From assembly GCF_963576615.1 (NCBI RefSeq), contig NC_088711.1, positions 64,327,248 through 64,391,247 of the forward strand: 64,000 bases of DNA. Direction: 5' to 3'. The notes beneath the pieces are model-generated. The model was not told the origin of the DNA. It did not search any database and was given only the letters and a program-made list of their open reading frames with translations. Origin of the DNA: Watersipora subatra (Eukaryota > Bryozoa > Gymnolaemata > Cheilostomatida > Watersiporidae). This document shows positions 8,578 to 20,961 of this stretch, one piece after another (the first letter of the stretch is position 1; every line of letters begins with the position of its first letter). The position numbers and the translations under genes were made by a program.

Positions 8578-11231
8578 TTAGGTTTATTCATGAGGGTGTT
8601 ATATTTAGTCCTAAATAATGTGAGATACATGGTCTACATCACCCTGTGTATAGTTTCCATTAATAAAGTTTTGTTTCTGATTATAACGATTCGTTAGTTG
8701 ACTCGCTGCTCATCTTAGTTGTTATAGATACGAAAGATACTTGTAACGCTGTCACCGCAAAACACGAGCCGAATTGAAATTCACTGTTGCTAATCTTTTC
8801 TTCTGATTGTTGTTTTTATAGGGAACCTTATTCTTGTTACGATGATTTGTGATTTCAGAAGAAAATGTTTTAAATTTAAACCAAAAATGTGTGTCTGACT
8901 CCATGTACTGGGCTAACGTTTAACAGGTTTATGAAGTAAAGGAGCTTCCTTTATTTTGTAACACAAAACTACTATGTATGTTGTACGTAGTTAATAACTT
9001 GGTTTAGTGTGTTTATCAAACACTTGGTAAGCAACAAGTCGCTAATACTTTTATTCAACGCTAAAACACAACTAAACTCTTAGCACATGTATGCAGTCAA
9101 AGCTGTTTACAACAAGGGAACAAACTGTACAATCCCAAATCAATGCCATAATTAAAATGTATCAAATACATTGTACACTTAGTACTAGACAGTAGTAGGT
9201 ATAAAACAATACAAAGTATGTGATAAATATTCACAATTTTGTTTCAACACACAAAGGCAACATTTTGTAACGCAAAAATACTTTGTGATACTCATTAATA
9301 ACATTGGGCGTGCAACCAATGATATACAGCCCCTGGGGGCTGTATATCATTGATGCAACAAAACAGAGTATGTGATATGTGTTCACAGTATGTGTACAAC
9401 ACAAAGCAGATGATACTTGTACATACTTGACAGTAGATCTACAACACAGACTATGTGATATCTGTTTACTATAGGTGTTCGTGTACAACACAGAGGGTGT
9501 CATCACCATTTACAGCAGACATAAAACACAACAGATACTTATTGACACGGGATATATAAGACAGAGTGTATGTAATCTGTTTTAACAAGAGAACCGGCAT
9601 AGGAGTATAGATTAGAGGTAACATGAGAAATCGGTCAAATGAAATCATCTACTTCAAGCACCTGTCGAGCACCTGTCCTTGTCAATATGGGGTCATGGTA
9701 ATAATCATCAGTTAGTTTGTTAGCCAAAGGGTGATGATATCTGTTGCTTTGAGAGTTGTTCATCTTCGGTGGTACTACTTGTCGCAAGTACTGCACTGAA
9801 CCGAAGATACGCTATTCTACGATATTCATTTTTAAGCTGGTGTTTGCTGTATGGCCAGTGACACACACCAGATCTTAAATACTTAGTTAAAGATCTGGAG
9901 AAAATTAACTACAAGACTGTTAGATGAACATATCTATGGCTTTAGTAAACTTAATAGTATTTCCTTTAAATTGATAAGTAGCAACTAGCAATCCCTTGAG
10001 CACAGGTGAGAGCTGAAAGATATGCACATCTTCAGTAAAATCCAATTTCAAGATCTTAAAGTTAATATTCATCGGTTCACACAACCAACTCTCAATATTT
10101 TACTAGACATAACAAATAGGCCTATGGCATACTATAAATACTAACAAAATGAAAATTAATCTTTAATCGAGTACTAGTTTTACAATTTATTTAACTTTTT
10201 TACTTCATTTTCCTAGAATTGAACCATTTTATATGCACAAGCTAACCATCCCACAGGAGATACCCGACAGAGATAGACAAACTTCTAGTATCTACAACAC
10301 TATTCTTTACCATAATTTCTTATTGCTTTCTCCTTTGCCTGCCAGACTCTCTCCATCATCACTTATTCTGATTATGTTGATTATACAAGGCTCCTACTGT
10401 ATAGTTTTAAAATACTTAAACGGTAATTTACGTTCACCACTCAGGCAAATATCTTATACTTCCCAGGGAATCGCGAGTCAACTATAGCAACCGTTGTAAC
10501 GAGAGCAAAGCTTTTTGCAATAAGAACTAAATTATTAGGTCTTTGTTAAAGTATGAAGGGAAGTTTGTCATCATTATTTTTATCATGATCATCATTATGG
10601 TCATCATCACACATTAACAAAGTAGAAATTGTTGAGAGAAAAGCTGTACATTTTATCTTGAGATTGAAGGGTAGAGAGATTACCAAGGCCAGGAATTCTT
10701 TGGGTCTAGTACCTTTAAAGAATAGAAGGAATTGGTGACCTGCATTAATCTCCTTTTAAACTTTTAAGATGCTCATTCAACCCTTACTGTGAACTCTTGA
10801 TAACATTCTCATTAGTTGGTCGAATCTAAATAGCCATAATACAAGAACGTCTGACTCAGCAGTTCCTCAAGCTGTTAATACAAACCATCAGGTTTACTTC
10901 AACAATTTTATGCCCAGAACTTCCAGAGACATAAGAAAGACTGCTCCATAACCATTTTAGTACAAGAAATATTTTAGTTTTTTTTCGACCTTTGATGACA
11001 CCCTTTCTTGTTTGGGGTGAGGTAATGGGATTCTCTTGTACTTTGACTGAGACTAGACTTAATTGCTATCAATGCACCCAAATAGCCATGTATTGAAGAT
11101 TACTTACATGTAGGGCTACGAATTTGATTACGTAATTATACTAATAACTCATGGCGCAATGAAAATTCTAATTGTGTATTTTTACCCATCTTTCAATGGT
11201 TAATTAGCATGAAATATATTTGTCTTTACAG
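8578..11231. other. Non-coding stretch upstream of the host gene
   Basis: AT-rich, with no convincing exon. About 9200-9560 holds diverged repeats of the form (A/T)GTATGTGATATNTGTT next to ACAACACA, and one strong palindrome (9317-9352). It may contain the host gene's promoter, but no core element was assigned. Confidence 0.5.
9317..9352. repeat. Near-perfect 36-bp palindrome
   Basis: Two perfect 17-bp arms (CAATGATATACAGCCCC and its complement) with only TG between them. It could extrude as a cruciform. No flanking duplication was noted. Confidence 0.9.
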
Positions 11232-11276
11232 AAAAGGAAGTAACTAAAAGACAATCCTAATTAGACAAATACCAGC

Positions 11277-11363
11277 ATGACAGATCTAGAGTATGTTGAC
11301 CAGTTGGCGAGGTCCTACAAGGAGAAAGCTGAAGTCTCTGGTAAATGGAGAGATTATCTTCAG
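11277..11363 (+). CDS. Inferred first coding exon of the nucleotidyltransferase-TPR host gene
   Basis: An ATG at 11277 opens 29 codons, MTDLEYVDQLARSYKEKAEV and on to a Gln codon, ending at CAG|GTAAAA (donor at 11364). A splice acceptor TCTTTACAG lies at 11223-11231, so a 5' untranslated exon probably exists further left. The exon ends in phase 0. The next plausible coding exon on this strand, at 40713, also begins in phase 0. The linkage is inferred: the 29-kb gap contains only mobile elements and repeats. It could instead belong to another gene. Confidence 0.5.
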
Positions 11364-13781
11364 GTAAAAATGTAAAAAATTTGTTTTTGTTAGTAGTCTA
11401 GAGATGTGATATGAAAATTATGTTGCCTTTCAGCTCCGTGTGGATACACATACTGCACATGCCGCTTCAAACGTGAAGCTCTGTTTATACCTCAACAATA
11501 TGTAAATGTTTATGGCCAAGCTGGGTGGACATAGACATCAATGATATATCAGACAGTTACCATAAATATAAGTATGGTCTGTTGTACGAACATAACCTGA
11601 GGGCAGGTCAGACTAAATGGGTACACTTATAATCTAGGTGAAGGTTTGTAGGACGTCTTTTAGATAATCAGCTTGTCTATAGATTCAGAGTTCCCTCAAT
11701 ACCTCCTCAACCAGAGTCTCTATTATCACCACCAGTTATAATTATTGGCCACATGACCATCGTGTGACATTAGGAAATCGATATTAGGCGTGAAATGTTT
11801 AGTGCTTGAGAATAGAAAATATGTTCCGCATGTCACTGCCAATAAATCGATACATCTATTGATTTTTCCTTGTTCATAGTTCTACTAAAATAATAAGTAT
11901 GCTACAGTGGTGCTGGCAGCATACAGTTAAGTTGAGAACCATGATCAGGTTTGTTAGAAAGTGTTGAACAAACAGACCTGATATTTACCAGCAGCTCCCC
12001 ATAATTTGTCATGAAAAGAGGTACACTCAAAAGAACTGTGAGAGACACATAGCGCTTACACTGACTCACAAACATATAATAACAAAGTGAAATTTATTAA
12101 TATATATTTAATATGATTTGTTAAAATGCTTCCAGACAGTTAACATGTGTCATTAATAACAGACAGAAAACGATTAGTTTTTTTTGTACATTTTCTCAGT
12201 TGTGTTGTTGGAAATTTATATAAAACTTCTTTAAATATTTTACAAAGACACTTTTTGTAACTCTCCCATTTAATTTTATATTCTCATCTTGTCACCAATT
12301 TCACACAGAATTATTAGGCTCATCTGTATCCTCATGTAGATTCTTTTTTACACTAATAAAAATCTATAGTTTACTAATTTATCTGGTAGACATTTTAACT
12401 AGTGAATGATAAGAGCTAATATAGTTTTCTACAACATATAAGGTTTAATCTGGCGAATATTTTTAAATTGACAGTATTTTAACCTAAACATGTCTTCAAA
12501 TGTAGTTATGACCATTTAAGTAGTTTTGCATATTGGAAGTCTAAACTAATGTAGCCTTTTGTGTCTTTGTAGAGTAGATGAGACTTTTAGTTGAACACAA
12601 GTTTGAGAAACCCCTTAGCAATGTCATATTGTTTGTTTTGGTCTTTTACTGCTTCCTTTCTTTAGCCTTCTTTTTAAAAGAGTTGTGTGTTAATGTAGCC
12701 AGACTAGATTGAGAACAATTATAGGAATGGTCTTCAGTTGTCATAATTTGATTGGTTTAAGGGCCAGTTGAGACTCTCTTAGCAAAATTACTCCCAGTTC
12801 TCATGTCAGAAGTTGATAATTTATGAACTGCTTAGGACCTCCCCCTCCCAGACTCATGCAGGAATTGAGCTAGTGTTGTGTCTATTCTTCTGTTTTCAGT
12901 AAATTATTGAACATACATCATGAGTTATCAGTAAGCATGCTTTTATTGTTAAACTCTGATTCTAAGGCAGTTCATCATCAGTCGATGCCGAGTACTCGAG
13001 TTACGCACATGGTGCACACACACTAATTCCATGATGAGCATGCTTCATAAATTTGAGTCAATCTGCCAGTTAATAGCGTCATGAAAACGGCATAAATCTG
13101 CTAGCTAAGCGAGTTTTGCGATTCGCAAAACTTCATCAAAACCATCATGCTTGCGAATAAGAGAAACAGCACTCGTGAATGATGCACATTAAAACATCGG
13201 GCTAGCTTTTAATTTTAAATTGTAAATTTTTTCTTTCTTCATTGAGTTTCACGTGTTGGCGCCTCTAACACGTGTGTCACTAACTGCATCGCTAATTATT
13301 AACTTATAGTGTGCAATTTCTTACCATCTTTCAAAAAGATGCCAGAGTTAATCCGCATCATGCGAATGTCTATAGAGACACTTAGTTCATACGGTAACGC
13401 CATGTGCGCACAACTCCGAATCAACATGATGCACTTCAAATGTGTCATAGAAATATAGGGATACCAAACGTACATTTATGCACCTAAGTATAATTAAATA
13501 AACACTGAAGCATAACCCATAATCTAGGATAATAATAACTCAACTTTTGTATACAAAAACTAGTCATGTTTGACATACCCAAGTCTAGCACTCAGTCGCA
13601 TTGATGAGAATGTCTCTGACAACGACGATAATGATGACTTGATAATTACATATTTGACGTCAAAACTGTGTGTATAAGTCGAACACTAAAGATGAAGTTT
13701 GATGGATATGTGGCCAAGGAATGAACTGTAAAAATGGCATCACCAAAGTTGGCAGGCTCATTAACTTCATTACTTGCAAAG
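11364..13781. other. Intron sequence (left part of the inferred 29-kb intron)
   Basis: AT-rich, no ORF and no recognised repeat. Ends at the target duplication of the 9-kb element. Confidence 0.5.
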
Positions 13782-13787
13782 GATGAC

Positions 13788-14519
13788 AGTAGTATGTAGA
13801 GAGCAGATCTACACAAAAAAGTGACGGATCCAGCGGGGGGATAGAAAAAGGGGGTTGCGAATTAAATTGGCTAGGGGTGTAGATTGAATTGCGTGGAGTT
13901 GAATGAGATGTTGGGGTTTGGGGGGAAATTGTGGTGTAGAGTAGGGGGTTGAATTCGAGGGGGTATGGATCCGCTCCCGGCGTAATCGGCGGATTATCTG
14001 TGGATGAGTCATCCGATTAGTGGGGGATGAGTCATCTGATTAAACGTGGATTATCGCGGGATTAGTCGGGGGAATCGTTGCGGATTAGTCGGCCGAATCG
14101 TCGCGGATTATCGGTGGATTAGTGGGGGGGTGAATATCTGGGACATCGAGGGCTGGTTGGTTTTCCGGAGTGGATCTCGCGGATTATCGAGGAGAGCGAG
14201 AGATTACAGATAGGTCACAATAAAGATAATATAGTATAAATGAAACATTGAATATATATAAGAAAATGTTCATGTACAATCTTTAAAACGAAGTTTGTAT
14301 CGAGTTGTTCATCAATCACTCATCGTCATCGGAAATAGTTATGATAGCAGGATCCTTTTTGCATTGTGCCGAACTCTCGTAAAATCTGCTTGCTTCTTCA
14401 TGTCCCATGACTACTACATCGTAGTATTCGCGAGTATTGTGAGATGTTACTAGCCCCTTGTATATAATGTTACCCGGATAATTCTCTTTCAACGAAAGGG
14501 CATATCTCGAAGGCATCGT
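13788..14519 (+). repeat. Left terminal inverted repeat of the 9-kb element
   Basis: Matches the reverse complement of 21676-22791 with few differences. The outer ~430 bp is G-rich on this strand, with repeated GGATTA-type words (CGCGGATTATCG, GGATTAGTCGG). The inner part includes the end of the 304-residue ORF. Confidence 0.88.
14316..14519 (-). pseudogene. C-terminal fragment of the 304-residue protein carried in the left TIR
   Basis: Encodes a close copy of residues about 240-304 of the protein at 20962-21876, including MPSRYALSLKENY and the acidic end ISDDDE. Homology stops at 14519, exactly where the TIR ends, so no upstream part exists. It is a by-product of the TIR spanning the 3' end of the right-hand gene. 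Confidence 0.85.
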
Positions 14520-14652
14520 CTTCATAAATTCTGAAATTATCCATCACTGTTATGGATCCACTACTTTTTTAAAGATAATGTATAAATTGATGAAGTATTA
14601 TTAGTTAGTGTTGATTGTTACTGGAGCTTCTGAGGAGTCAACTTCCAATAGT

Positions 14653-15232
14653 ATGAATATCGACAATATTTCTGAAAGAACTCCCCAATTGAATATGAAA
14701 CAAAGACAGTGTAGAAGACCAACCAAGTCTAGATTGAACAGAACTACGTCATTACGAAGATCATCAAGAAAAAGTTCGGTAGTAAAGCGGTTATTCGAAT
14801 CCAAGGAAAATTATATGGAAGGAGATGAGAAAATTACGTCACCTATTGCAACAGTTTTTAAATCCGAGGAAATGCAAGAACCATGGAAATGGATTGATCT
14901 AAAAGTTTTGGATATTCCAGCTTCGTTAGAAGTAATACAAGCAAATAAGTCTGAAGAAAATGACAATTGTGAGATTGCGTTGCAATTCTTCGTTGAACGT
15001 AAGGGAGAGCATGGTGGCATTATGTTCGATCATCGAACCTCAAAAGTATAACATTCCCTCATCATTTCAATGGTTGACACCAGCTCTCATGATATTGGAT
15101 CGAAGTGAGATTTACATGAACTCTAAGTCTTCATCAGGATTAAAACTTTTCACGATTGACGGAGCGTGCAATCTGAAGGAATTCAGAGAGAAATTAAACA
15201 AAGATTATAAACTCTGTATATCAAGACAGTAA
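14653..15232 (+). pseudogene. Basic-N-terminus protein, frame broken near 15045 or spliced
   Basis: The frame from ATG 14653 has an Arg/Lys-rich start, then a segment with WKWIDLKVLDIPASLEVIQA, ending at TAA 15051. A second frame, one base over, continues with FQWLTPALMILDRSEIYMNS to TAA 15230-15232. A poly(A)-like AATAAA lies at about 15330. The two halves look like one ~190-residue protein with a frameshift. Alternatively GTAAGG at 14999 and a CAG near 15081 could form a short intron that joins them in frame. No family recognised. Confidence 0.45.
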
Positions 15233-15396
15233 TTAGTTAAGGAAATGTTATTATGATTAAATTTTATATAGTTTATTTGATGATATATCATAGGAATTTA
15301 AACTTACTATCAATGGATATATTATTGAATAAAAGTTTTGTATATAAAAATGCTAAAACATAATATAAAAAAAGACTATTGAATATTGAATATCAT

Positions 15397-16604
15397 TCAA
15401 CCCCAATTTTCTTCTTCTTTCATTGACGAAAGAGAATGAACTGTCTACAATCAAAACATACATTATTTTTAGTGAGATATAGTAAAAGTAAGACATACAG
15501 ACAGATTAGATCATTCATTCAAACTAAAAAACAAATATAATGTAATACTTACTGAAGAAGAAGATCCATCCTTTTTCTGAATGGAATCTTCCTGTTGAGA
15601 TACGGGAGCCTGCAATTGCAATGATTACAGTCAGGATGGTTTACTATAACCTTGTTGAGATAGTAGACTCTACATTCACAATGAACTCCAACTTAAATTG
15701 TAATTTTCAATTGCATTAGTCATCGAATCATAGAATGATATGCAAGATGTAATGCAGACAGAATAGGATATGCAATCAGCTAGAGTAGGACATACAGACA
15801 ATAAGAAAAACAAATATGTTACATCACATAGTCAGACTAGGACACACAGACAGAGGAGGATATTCAGTTAAAACAAAGAAATAAATATAATGTGCTACTT
15901 ACTGAAGATTCAAATTTATAAACCCTTCTCCGAAAAGGTCTATATTTAGTTCGCTGATACCCAGGATCCTACAATTGCAATGATTATAGTCAGAGTAGAA
16001 TACGCAGACAAATTAAAACACAGTCAGGTCTTACTTTGAATTTCAATTCCAACACCTTTTGTTTTAAAGTGAAGTTATACAAATATTAATTACTGTTTTC
16101 ACAGACTGTTACTCATTTTAACATTCCTACATACCAATTGGAGTGAATTTTGTTGAATGTATTTGATCTTTAGTTACATGTTTTATCATTATACAACGAT
16201 ATTAGACGAAATAAATATAATGTAATACTTACTTTTAAAGTCAATGTAACATCGAAGTTACAAAATAATTCTTCTCTTTGTCGCTGCATGACCAATGATT
16301 TCTACAATAATTTCCAAATTACTTTGTATAATTTAATTGTTTCATTTAAGCAAGCCCTATAATTCGAAATATATTTAATATGTAGTTTATATTCTCAAGT
16401 TTCCTTTAATCAAAAATATAATTTAGTAAAATATTATAATGTAATACTTACTTTCTTTTGAAGCTTGATCTTGTTTCGAAAAGCCTTCTGTTTTTCAGGA
16501 TCTACCTCTCTACCCCAAGGGCAGTAGCCCCATATCTCAACACACGTGTCGATGCATTTTGTCTGAGTTAGGAGTCTATCCACGTTTTTGTCTCGAGCAC
16601 ACAT
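15397..16604 (-). CDS. Five-exon gene for a ~130-residue protein
   Basis: Read on the minus strand, the exons are 16604-16452 (ATG, 51 codons), 16301-16233 (23), 15968-15903 (22), 15609-15553 (19) and 15444-15397 (15 plus TGA). Every donor is GTAAGT, four are followed by a very similar (A)TTACATT or CACATT sequence, and acceptors read TTGTAG, TGTAG or TGCAG. All introns (108-293 bp) are phase 0. The product starts MCARDKNVDRLLTQTKCIDT, includes EIWGYCPWGREVDPEK, turns basic in the middle and ends Ser/Glu-rich. I do not recognise the family. It lies wholly inside the 9-kb element and its exons are too short for simple ORF finding. Confidence 0.72.
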
Positions 16605-16735
16605 TGTAAACTATTATAAATAAAATGAGATGAAAAACTTATTCTTTCTCGTTGCTTATATAGTAAGTAGAAGCAATGTTATGGTTCATTAAATTTGTGT
16701 AATTTATGTTCACGAAATTGTAAAATCAGCTAAAC

Positions 16736-17292
16736 AGTTTTCGCGAAATTCACTTTCGCGAAATTCAATTTCGCGAAAGTTGACTATATAATATATATGT
16801 GTAATTTCGCGAAATCCAATTTCGCGAAATTCACTTTCGCGAAATTCAATTTCGCGAAAGTTGACTATATAATATATATAATGTCTATTTTCGCGAAATC
16901 CAATTTCGCGAAACTCACTTTCGCGAAATTCAAGTTCGTGAAAGTTGACTATGTAATATATATAATATGTAATTTCGTGAAATCCAATTTCGCGAAATTC
17001 ACTTTCGCGAAATTCGATTTCGCGAAAGTTGACTATATAATATATATAATGTGTAATTTCGCGAAATCCAATTTCACGAAATTCACTTTCGCGAAATTCA
17101 ATTTCGCAAAAGTTGACTATATAATATATATAATGTGTATTTTCGCGAAATCCAATTTTGCGAAATTCACTTTCGCGAACTTCAAGTTCGCGAAAGTTGA
17201 CTATATAATATATATACATGTATATAATGTGTAATTTCGCGAAATCCAATTTCGCGAAATTCACTTTCGCGAAATTCAATTTCGCGAAAATT
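16736..17292 (+). repeat. Array of TTTCGCGAAA palindromes, left
   Basis: About seven units of ~84 bp. Each holds four TTTCGCGAA(A) palindromes spaced by short CCAA, TCAC and TCAA linkers, then GTTGACTATATAATATATA. The reverse-oriented counterpart is at 20345-20815. It is a plausible multi-site for a DNA-binding initiator or origin. Confidence 0.9.
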
Positions 17293-17929
17293 GAGTGAGA
17301 CAAGTTGGATTAGAAGTAATTTATAGCTTTTGTGAAGATTCCACCTCCTTGAACTTGACTAGTATAAATACAGCCAAGCTTGATGGACTCATCAATGTTG
17401 ATAATTTTTTTCCTTGTAGTTAATATACATGAAACAGAAGTTGAAGTTATAAAATTATTTCATATATAGAAGATACAGTTTGGAACACTTCATCTAATTA
17501 AATCGATATTCTCAGATCTTCGAAATATTTCTATGACTGACTGGATTATATATCTCAAATTTTGGATATCTACATATAATCTTCTCTCAGAACTTTGGAT
17601 TATATCTCTCTGAACTTTGAATATAGAGAGGAAATCTATCCGAAAACTACCCATTCAGAAGGAGAGTGGAGCAAATCAGATGGGGTAAGTTGTTTTAGAA
17701 TTAATTGGTGGAAAGTTTTAATAATTGAATAATAGTAGAGAGAATAGTAAAATGAGTTTTTAACTTTTACATCTGGAATTCTGCCTCACAGCTGTTCAAG
17801 TTTTCACAAAGAATTGTATCATCCGTTTCAACTGATAAATATATCTGCTTAGTTTGTTCAACTTTATTTAAGAAGAGTTCAATCCTCAAAAGATATGTCA
17901 AAATACATTCATCCCCAAACGAATAAAAA
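17293..17929. repeat. Inner inverted segment, left
   Basis: The stretch starting GAGTGAGACAAGTTGGATTA and containing CACCTCCTTGAACTTGACTA recurs inverted at about 20190-20350. It holds no gene. Confidence 0.7.
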
Positions 17930-19556
17930 TTCAGTGAATACTTGTGTTCTGAGTACTTGTAGCTGAATGTATATAGTATTTATTCTGAGTACTTGTAGCT
18001 GAATGTATATATTATTTCTTCGCTACAAGTATTCAGAAGAAATAATATATACATTCAGCTACAAGTATTCGGAGTAAATAATATATACATTCAGCTACAA
18101 GTACTCAGAATAAATGATGTATGCATTCAGCTACAAGTACTCAGAATAAATAATATATACATTCAGCTACAAGTATTCAGAAGAAATAATATATACATTC
18201 AGCTACAAGTATTCGGAGTAAATAATATATACATTCAGCTACAAGTATTCAGAATAAATAATGTATGCATTCAGCTACAAGTATATTTATTCTGAATACT
18301 TGTAGCTGAATGTATATATTATTTCTTCGCTACAAGTATTCAGAAGAAATAATATATACATTCAGCTACAAGTATTCGGAGTAAATAATATATACATTCA
18401 GCTACAAGTACTCAGAATAAATGATGTATGCATTCAGCTACAAGTACTCAGAATAAATAATATATACATTCAGCTACAAGTATTCAGAAGAAATAATATA
18501 TACATTCAGCTACAAGTATTCGGAGTAAATAATATATACATTCAGCTACAAGTATTCAGAATAAATAATGTATGCATTCAGCTACAAGTATATTTATTCT
18601 GAATACTTGTAGCTGAATGTATATATTATTTATTCTGAGTACTTGTAGCTGAATGTATATACTATTTATTCTGAGTACTTGTAGCTGAATGTATATATTA
18701 TTTTTTCTGAATACTTGTAGCTGAATGCATACATTATTTATTCTGAATACTTGTAGCTGAATGTATATATTATGTATTCTGAATACTTGTAGCTGAATGT
18801 ATATATTATTTATTCTGAGTACTTGTAGCTGAATGTATATACTATTTATTCTGAGTACTTGTAGCTGAATGCATATATTATTTATTCTGAATACTTGTAG
18901 CTGAATGCATATATTATTTATTCTGAATACTTGTAGCTGAATGTATATACTATTTATTCTGAGTACTTGTAGCTGAATGTATGTATTATTTATTCTGAAT
19001 ACTTGTAGCTGAATGCATATATTATTTATTCTGAATACTTGTAGCTGAATGCATACATTATTTATTCTGAGGACTTGTAGCTGAATGCATACATTATTTA
19101 TTCTGAATACTTGTAGCTGAATGTATATATTATTTATTCTGAATACTTGTAGCTGAATGTATGTATTATTTATTCTGAATACTTGTAGCTGAATGTATAT
19201 ATTTTTTATTCTGAGTACTTGTAGCTGAATGCATACATTATTTATTCTGAGTACTTGTAGCTGAATGTATATACTATTTATTCTGAATAGTTGTAGCTGA
19301 ATGCATATATTATTTATTCTGAATACTTGTAGCTGAATGTATATATTATTTATTCTGAATACTTGTAGCTGAATGTATGTATTATTTATTCTGAATACTT
19401 GTAGCTGAATGCATATATTATTTATTCTGAGTACTTGTAGCTGAATGTATATACTATTTATTCTGAGTACTTGTAGCTGAATGTATATATTATTTATTCT
19501 GAATACTTGTAGCTGAATGCATACATTATTTATTCTGAATACTTGTAGATGAAATT
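17930..19556. repeat. 36-bp satellite array with an internal inversion
   Basis: About 45 units of TATTCTGAATACTTGTAGCT followed by GAATGTATATATTATT. Units from ~18012 to 18290 and ~18330 to 18590 are in the opposite orientation to the rest, and these two blocks are near-identical to each other (~300 bp), pointing to a segmental duplication within the array. Single-base variants (GAGTAC/GAATAC, GCATAC/GTATAT) are shared between units. Confidence 0.92.
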
Positions 19557-20344
19557 AAATTATGCTCTTGTGAAAGCTTGAACATCTTTGAGGAAGATTT
19601 CCAGCTGCCAAGAATTAAAAACCTCATTTTACTATTCTCTCTACATTTATTCATTCATTAAAAATTTTTTCCACCAATTATTGTAAATCAACTCACCTCA
19701 TCAGATTTGCTCCAGTCTCCTTCTGAATGGGAAGATGCCGGATACATTTTCTTGATGTATTCAAATTTCGGAAATATATAATCCAGTGAAACAGAGATAA
19801 TCCAAAGTTCTGAGAGAAGATTATACATAAATATCCAAATTGTAGAATTAATCTAAACTTTTGTGCGATATATAATCCAGTTAGTTCGGAGAAGTATAAT
19901 CCAAAGTTCTGAGAGAAGATTATACGTAGATATCCAAATTGTAGAATTAATCCAAACTTTTGTGAGATATATAATCCAGTTAGTTCGGAGAAATATAATC
20001 CAAAGTTCTGAGAGAAGATTATACGTAGATATCCAAATTGTAGAATTAATCTAAACTTTTGTGAGATATATAATCCAGTTAGTTCGGAGAAATATAATCC
20101 AAAGTTCTGAGAGAAGATTATACGTAGATATCCAAATTGTAGAATTAATCCAAACTTTTGTGAGATATATAATCCAGTTAGGTAAAGAAATAGTTCGAAG
20201 ATCTGAGAATTTCATGTATAATAACTCCAGGAAAAAAGTCTCGATAATGGTGAGCCCATCAAACTTAGCTGTATTTATACTAGTCAAGTTCAAGGAGGTG
20301 GAACCCGGACAAAAGTTATAAATCTCTTCTAATCCATCTTGTCT
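19557..20344. repeat. Inner inverted segment, right, with 99-bp tandem units
   Basis: Three 99-bp units (19862, 19961, 20060, ending ~20160) carry AGATATATAATCCAGTTAGT. The part from ~20190 mirrors 17293-17440 in inverted orientation. Short ORFs here are repeat translations. Confidence 0.8.
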
Positions 20345-20815
20345 CACTCAACTTTCGTGAAAATTGAATTTCGCGAAAGTGAATTTCGCGAAATTGGATT
20401 TCGCGAAATTACACATTATATATATATTATATAGTCAACCTTCGCGAAATTGAATTTCGCGAAAAGTGAATTTCGCGAAATTGGATTTCGCGAAATTACA
20501 CATTATACATATTATATAGTCAACTTTCGCGAAATTGAATTTCACGAAATTGGATTTCGCGAAATTACACATTATATATTATATAGTCAACTCTCGCGAA
20601 ATTGAATTTCGCGAAAGTGAATTTCGCGAAATTGGATTTCGCGAAATTATACATTATATATATTATATAGTCAACTTTCGCGAAATTGAATTTCGCGAAA
20701 AGTGAATTTCGCGAAAGTGAATTTCGCGAAATTGGATTTCGTGAAATTACACATTATATATATTATATAGTCAACTTTCGCGAAATTGAATTTCGCGATT
20801 TTCAATTTCGCGAAA
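20345..20815 (-). repeat. Array of TTTCGCGAAA palindromes, right
   Basis: Reverse-oriented counterpart of 16736-17292, about five to six units, ending 150 bp before the start of the 304-residue gene. Confidence 0.9.
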
Positions 20816-20885
20816 AGTCTTCTGATATTATGGATGATGCAGCTAAATTTATCAAAACTCATTAATCATTTGATGAGGAGAATTG

Positions 20886-20892
20886 TATATAA
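20886..20892 (+). promoter_or_regulatory. TATA-like element of the 304-residue gene
   Basis: TATATAA lies 76 bases before the ATG at 20962. It is a reasonable core promoter position but otherwise unproven. Confidence 0.4.
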
Positions 20893-20961
20893 CCAGCAGA
20901 ATTTTACTAAAACGATATCAGTTCTTCATTCAAACTCAGAGAATTAACACACTACACAACT

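Noticed and set aside
10233..10487. 84-codon plus-strand ORF as an exon
   Set aside because: No splice sites in phase, no domain, and composition like its surroundings.
16710..17303. ORFs of 197 and 145 codons on both strands
   Set aside because: They are translations of the TTTCGCGAAA array; both strands are open because the repeat has no stop and a unit length divisible by three.
17930..19556. CRISPR-like array of regular repeats
   Set aside because: Units are contiguous without unique spacers, in a eukaryotic mobile element; a satellite.
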